DNA of 7,805 bases from Candidatus Onthoplasma faecigallinarum (lineage in GTDB: Bacteria > Bacillota > Clostridia > Christensenellales > UBA1242). The DNA lies in the NCBI GenBank assembly GCA_018715225.1, contig DVMB01000074.1:1-7805 (forward strand), written 5' to 3'. Shown piece after piece: positions 4,565 to 7,805 of this stretch (positions are counted from its first letter, which is position 1; each line of letters begins with the position of its first letter). Below the pieces are notes generated by a model, which saw only the letters and a list, made by a program, of their open reading frames with translations, made no database searches and was not told the origin of the DNA. Made by a program: the position numbers and the translations under genes.

Positions 4565-5449
4565 ATGAATGTAGAAAAATGGATAAAAAACAACTGTAAA
4601 TCATTAATAAATAAAAAAATTGTCATATCTGGTGCCACTGGCGGACTGGGAAGACAAATTGTATTTATCTTAGCAAGCCTCGAAGCAGACCTGGTTTTTT
4701 TAGGCAAAGATTACGAAAAAACTGACATTTTAAAAGACGAGATATTGTCAAAATACCCTAATGTAAATATAGATATTATCGATGTAGATCTATCTAGTAT
4801 GCAATCAGTAAAAGAATGCGTCAATGAATTAAAAAAGTTGGACAAAATTGAAGTCCTTATTCATAATGCAGGGATATATAATGTACCATTGATCAAAACA
4901 GATGCTGGATACAATAATGTATTTCAGGTAAACTTCGTCTCCCCCTACTATATAACAAAACAACTTTTGCCTATTATAAACAAAAGTGATGACCCAAAAG
5001 TTATTGCTGTTGGGAGCATCGCTCACAATTATTCAAAAATTGATGAAAACGACATTGATTTTTCTACACGCAAAAAATCTAGCAAGATTTACGGCAATTC
5101 AAAGAGATTTTTGATGTTTTCGCTCTACGAACTATTTAAAGACAACAAAAAAATTAAACTTTCCATTTGCCACCCTGGAATTACTTTTACAAACATTACG
5201 AACCACTACCCTAAATTCGTCTATGCAATAATCAAAAATCCCATGAAAATAATATTCATGTCTCCAAAAAAAGCGTGTCTCTCAATTATCAAAGGTATAT
5301 TTGATGACTGCGATTACCACGAGTGGATAGGTCCAAAAATCTTTGGAATATGGGGACGACCTAAGAAAAGCACACTAAAGACTTGTTCAAATGAAGAAAG
5401 TGAAAAAATTTTTCAAATTGCAGAAAAGATCTATAATGATATAAAATAG
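4565..5449 (+). CDS. Short-chain dehydrogenase/reductase (SDR), NAD(P)-dependent
   Basis: The 294-residue protein has a classical SDR Rossmann domain. I19-V-I-S-G23-A-T-G-G27-L-G29 is the glycine-rich nucleotide loop, D75-L the adenine-contact region and N101-A-G103 the strand-4 motif. The catalytic tetrad is N123, S151, Y176 and K180 (YxxxK), with P204-G205 after the active site. About 50 extra C-terminal residues (W254-I-G-P-K-I-F-G-I-W-G and a K-rich tail) exceed the 250-residue core and resemble tails of a clostridial SDR group. It acts in the cytoplasm on an unknown alcohol or ketone. No Shine-Dalgarno sequence is seen upstream of the ATG, unlike its neighbours. It follows the nitroreductase by 107 bp and probably has its own promoter. 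The final codons converge on a decayed gene. Confidence 0.92.
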   Translation: MNVEKWIKNNCKSLINKKIVISGATGGLGRQIVFILASLEADLVFLGKDYEKTDILKDEILSKYPNVNIDIIDVDLSSMQSVKECVNELKKLDKIEVLIHNAGIYNVPLIKTDAGYNNVFQVNFVSPYYITKQLLPIINKSDDPKVIAVGSIAHNYSKIDENDIDFSTRKKSSKIYGNSKRFLMFSLYELFKDNKKIKLSICHPGITFTNITNHYPKFVYAIIKNPMKIIFMSPKKACLSIIKGIFDDCDYHEWIGPKIFGIWGRPKKSTLKTCSNEESEKIFQIAEKIYNDIK

Positions 5450-5795
5450 CGATAAAAACATCATCTATGAAGTCTTGATCAAATTTTAGGCTAGCCAACA
5501 CGGAGTCTACTGGGTGGTCAATCCCGTGATGATAGTTTTCATATTGTTTTTTGTAGATAAACCAACGTATCCATACATTACAAAGTTCCAAAGCTCCCTT
5601 AGCTCCTTTCACAAAGAAAATTTTGGGTGTTTTTATACCATCTGTATTATTCCTATTCTTGGCTCAACTCCTCGTTGACCTATCCCGATAAGATTGTTTT
5701 TTATTAGTAAAATGAAAACACGCATTCTCTAAATCTGTATCTAAAATATCTTCTTTTTTTAACTTTATTTTGCCCTTGCGCTTGTTTATCAAGAA
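5450..5795 (-). pseudogene. Decayed gene with two frameshifts, clostridial hypothetical protein family
   Basis: Three minus-strand frames join into one coherent protein. From about 5795 the first gives ENACFHFTNK. A shift of one base in the A-run at 5697-5702 leads to NNLIGIGQRGVEPRIG. A second shift near 5641 leads to DGIKTPKIFFVKGAKGAL, then W and RW, to about 5450. The spacing NLxxIxxxGxxPRIG...KxFFxKGxxG...W matches a hypothetical family I recall from clostridial genomes. It is often placed near the pattern FHFT-K-NL-SI-GL-PRIG and has no known function. No start codon with a ribosome site precedes it. The last part contains H-H-G-I-D-H-P and ends against the 3' end of the SDR gene. Function cannot be assigned. 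A sequencing error is less likely because two shifts lie within 60 bp. Confidence 0.62.
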
Positions 5796-5818
5796 TTAAT
5801 ATTTTTGTAAATATTAAT
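5795..5818. other. AT-only hairpin over the murG stop codon
   Basis: ATTAATATTT (5795-5804) and AAATATTAAT (5809-5818) form a perfect ten-pair stem with loop TTGT. It covers the murG TAA (5814-5816). No T-run of note follows on the minus strand, so it may stabilise or weakly end the murG mRNA. Confidence 0.4.
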
Positions 5819-6857
5819 GTTTATTGCACTCTTTTTCTATCAAATCTATGACAATATCTTTTCCGTTTTTCACATCTTGTTCAGCATATATCTTATTAAT
5901 TACTGCCAACTTGTCTTTGAAATTTATCATTTCTTGCAATAGTTTTGTAGGAGTCAACTCCGCTTCTTTTATAATTTGAGCGACACCCAATCTCTCGTAA
6001 TATTTTGCGTTTTCCAACTGATCTCCCCTTGTCGCCTTGTTCTGCAATGGGATCAAGAGCATAGGTAATTTTTTGAAATAACATTCACTTGTTACCCCAG
6101 CCCCACTTCGCCCCAAAACAAAATCGGCAATATTGTATAAATTTGACATATCATCACGGATCTCAAAAGCATTATAATTATTGTATGACTTTATCTTCAA
6201 ATTGCCCTTACCGGTGATATGTATTATATTGAAGTAGTACAACAAATCTTTGATACACGGAAAAACCACTTCGTTTATTTTTTTTGAGCCCAACGATCCT
6301 CCCACTATTAGACACGTTGGTTTGTTTTCGTCAAGATTAAGTCCAAATTTAATCTTCCTCTTGTTTTCAAACGATTTGCTAAAAATAGGACCTGTGTAAA
6401 TGATTTTTTTATTAATTGATTCTAAATTTTTAAAATTTACGCACATTTTATCGCATAATTTCAAAATTATCTTATTAGCCAACCCAAAACTATAATCACT
6501 CTCATGTGCGATTATGGGAATTTTTAGCATTTTTGCCGCCACCACTACAGGCAAAGATACATACCCACCTTTGCTAAAGACGAGGTCAGGGTTTATATCT
6601 TTTAATATTTTCTTCGACTTTATTATCGCATCAATAAGCACAAATGGAATTTTTAGATTGGAAAAAATTTTCCCACGAACGAGTTTTACGCTAGGTATTG
6701 TGTAGTATTTTATCTTTTTTTCTACAATGCCTTTTTCAATGCCCGTACTACCAATATAAAATTTTTCTACATTATCTCCCAAATCTTCAATCAAATACAT
6801 ATTGGGCATCACATGCCCTAACGTGCCCCCACCAGTAAATACTATCTTTTTGTCCAT
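5814..6857 (-). CDS. murG: MurG: lipid I to lipid II N-acetylglucosaminyltransferase
   Basis: The 347-residue protein transfers GlcNAc from UDP-GlcNAc to lipid I on the inner face of the membrane, the last cytoplasmic step of peptidoglycan precursor synthesis. N-terminal acceptor domain: G9-G-G-T-L-G14-H15-V-M-P-N (G-loop 1; L13 where Gly or Ala is usual), S95-K-G-G-Y-V-S-L-P-V, H118-E119-S-D and G125-L-A-N-K. C-terminal UDP-GlcNAc domain: G186-G-S-L-G-S191, R250-S-G-A-G-V-T-S-E258, and L268-I-P-L...A-T-R277-G-D-Q280-x-E-N283-A. Length is normal (about 350-370). The TG-x-P-x-R segment, whose Arg contacts the UDP diphosphate in E. coli MurG, reads TGPIFS here without Arg. The gene stands alone instead of in a division/cell-wall cluster and lacks a Shine-Dalgarno sequence. 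It may be the only MurG or a paralogue. Confidence 0.93.
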   Translation of the reverse strand: MDKKIVFTGGGTLGHVMPNMYLIEDLGDNVEKFYIGSTGIEKGIVEKKIKYYTIPSVKLVRGKIFSNLKIPFVLIDAIIKSKKILKDINPDLVFSKGGYVSLPVVVAAKMLKIPIIAHESDYSFGLANKIILKLCDKMCVNFKNLESINKKIIYTGPIFSKSFENKRKIKFGLNLDENKPTCLIVGGSLGSKKINEVVFPCIKDLLYYFNIIHITGKGNLKIKSYNNYNAFEIRDDMSNLYNIADFVLGRSGAGVTSECYFKKLPMLLIPLQNKATRGDQLENAKYYERLGVAQIIKEAELTPTKLLQEMINFKDKLAVINKIYAEQDVKNGKDIVIDLIEKECNKH

Positions 6858-6884
6858 ACTGTATTTTATGAAAAGTTAGTCAAT

Positions 6885-6913
6885 AATATAAGTAAAATCA
6901 CGAATTTTGTCCT
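6885..6913 (-). promoter_or_regulatory. Possible murG promoter
   Basis: Minus strand: AGGACA (6908-6913, 4 of 6 consensus), 17-bp spacer, TATATT (6885-6890), start near 6878, leaving about 20 leader bases without a ribosome site. The AT-rich background makes this tentative. Confidence 0.35.
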
Positions 6914-6986
6914 TTTTTGTATGATATTACTAAAGATTGATCTCCAAAAAAAATCAACACTTGTTCAATTTTGTACGTTATTTTGC

Positions 6987-7015
6987 TTGACATTAAATTT
7001 TCACTATGCTAGTTT
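6987..7015 (+). promoter_or_regulatory. Promoter of the four-helix membrane protein gene
   Basis: Perfect TTGACA (6987-6992), 17-bp spacer, TAGTTT (7010-7015) with TGC directly upstream as an extended -10. The start near 7022 leaves a leader of about 90 bases, much longer than for the other genes here. Confidence 0.55.
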
Positions 7016-7024
7016 ATGACAGAA

Positions 7025-7053
7025 AAGGAGGTGGAATTATAGACATGTGTTGA
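7025..7053 (+). other. Orphan strong ribosome site with two-codon frame in a leader
   Basis: AAGGAGGTG (7025-7033) is a near-perfect anti-16S match. The nearest start, ATG at 7045-7047, is followed by TGT and TGA, so only a Met-Cys frame could be made. The true gene starts at 7113 with its own AAGGAG. It could be a standby or regulatory ribosome site, or the remains of a lost small gene. Confidence 0.4.
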
Positions 7054-7112
7054 TTATTTTTACATAAAAATAGAAAAAATTTATAAAACAAAAATTTATT
7101 AAGGAGAAAAAA

Positions 7113-7718
7113 ATGAAAAATATTAAATCAATTTTAACAAATTCTATTTCAATCATAATAGGTATATTAATCTATGTATTCTTATCTCAAAATTTCTTTT
7201 CTTATTCCGTAAACATAGCAGGAGCACCAACCACTGGCACACAGACAGGTTACCAATTAATTAGACAATTATTTGAGGGTGGCGACAGTACTATGACCTC
7301 TACCTGTATGGTAGTCTCACTATTTATAATTTCCATTTTAGCGGGTTTGGTCATAATTTGTTCTATATACAATTTATTGACCAACTTGAATGTCATCAAA
7401 GTAAACAATGAAAAGTTAAATAAAGGTATAAATATCACAAATATCGTTTTGGCTAGTTTAGTAGCAATCTTTGCCATTGTCGCAATCTCTTGTACTGCTG
7501 GCTATTTAAACAACGGACTTGATATGTCAATCGCCACAACAGCCACCGAGTCATTGACTCAAATGGGAATGACTGTTACTCCAGAATATGTATTGCAAAA
7601 TTTGATGACTGGTTATACTACTAACATTGGTTGGGCAAATATCACGAACTTAGTGCTAAGTATTGTTCTAGTATGCCCTGTAGTTTTATCATTCGTTTTT
7701 GATAGAAAAGATAGATAG
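7113..7718 (+). CDS. Four-helix membrane protein of unknown function
   Basis: The product has 201 residues and no family I recognise. Four hydrophobic segments stand out: about 10-28, 64-90, 108-131 and 174-196. The short N-terminus is basic (MKNIK) and the C-terminus ends FDRKDR, so both ends should lie inside the cytoplasm. Two outward loops (29-63 and 132-173) are rich in Gly, Thr, Ser and Asn and lack charged motifs. The cytoplasmic link (91-107) is short with several Lys. No cleavable signal peptide, lipobox or catalytic motif is visible. AGGAG at 7102-7106 decides the start. It is monocistronic, driven from 6987-7015 and closed by a strong terminator. It is divergent from murG, but nothing shows a functional link. 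Confidence 0.8.
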   Translation: MKNIKSILTNSISIIIGILIYVFLSQNFFSYSVNIAGAPTTGTQTGYQLIRQLFEGGDSTMTSTCMVVSLFIISILAGLVIICSIYNLLTNLNVIKVNNEKLNKGINITNIVLASLVAIFAIVAISCTAGYLNNGLDMSIATTATESLTQMGMTVTPEYVLQNLMTGYTTNIGWANITNLVLSIVLVCPVVLSFVFDRKDR

Positions 7719-7740
7719 ATAAGAATAGAGTTTCAAATAA

Positions 7741-7770
7741 AATCACTATTACATAAATAGTGATTTTTTT
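7741..7770 (+). terminator. Intrinsic terminator after the membrane protein gene
   Basis: AATCACTATT (7741-7750) pairs perfectly with AATAGTGATT (7756-7765) around loop ACATA. Five further T residues follow. A-residues upstream of the stem may let it work in both directions. Confidence 0.88.
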
Positions 7771-7805
7771 ATTGTGTTAACAACAAAACATATTTTCGTA
7801 AGAAA

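Noticed and set aside
3303..5449. A new three-enzyme pathway (MBL hydrolase, nitroreductase, SDR)
   Set aside because: The first two form an operon, but the SDR has a separate probable promoter, and all three are broad families with unknown substrates. The sequence gives no evidence of a shared pathway.
6514..6705. Plus-strand frame of 63 codons inside murG
   Set aside because: Antisense shadow of a clear glycosyltransferase gene.

Overview
The window is AT-rich DNA from a low-GC Gram-positive bacterium. Purine-rich AGGAG ribosome sites, sigma-A-like promoters (several with an extended TGn -10), genome-encoded CCA tails on the tRNAs, and clostridial-looking nitroreductase, MBL and SDR proteins point to an uncultured gut-type clostridium. 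That assignment is inference from sequence style; there is no taxonomic marker in the window.

Layout. Positions 1-46 hold the 5' part of a tRNA-Gln(TTG), cut by the window edge. Two monocistronic minus-strand genes follow: an HD-domain phosphohydrolase (182-808) and a divergent chloramphenicol-acetyltransferase-fold enzyme (1035-1670). Positions 1738-3183 are a tRNA island. Leu(TAG) and Lys(TTT) lie on the minus strand, and Gly(TCC) and His(GTG) on the plus strand. The two halves fire outward from divergent promoters near 2500 and 2600. Two copies of a structured repeat sit within 2-5 bp of tRNA ends, and a 46-bp duplicate of the 5' half of tRNA-Lys lies between the Lys promoter and the intact gene.

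From 3257 a plus-strand cluster encodes an UlaG-like MBL-fold hydrolase, a small nitroreductase (9 bp gap, translationally close) and, after a 107-bp gap with its own probable promoter, a short-chain dehydrogenase. The last two are redox enzymes that would use FMN and NAD(P). Convergent to them is a decayed minus-strand gene (about 5450-5795) with two frameshifts, then a stand-alone murG (peptidoglycan lipid II synthesis) on the minus strand. Divergent from murG is a four-helix membrane protein of unknown function, closed by a strong terminator at the end of the window.

The coding genes are mostly ordinary housekeeping or accessory enzymes. The least explained material is in the tRNA island: a modular hairpin repeat (40-bp units plus a 92-bp terminal module) in which every difference between the two copies falls in predicted unpaired positions, and a GC-rich palindrome cluster associated with the partly duplicated tRNA-Lys. 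No complete new defence or mobile system with its own protein genes is visible.
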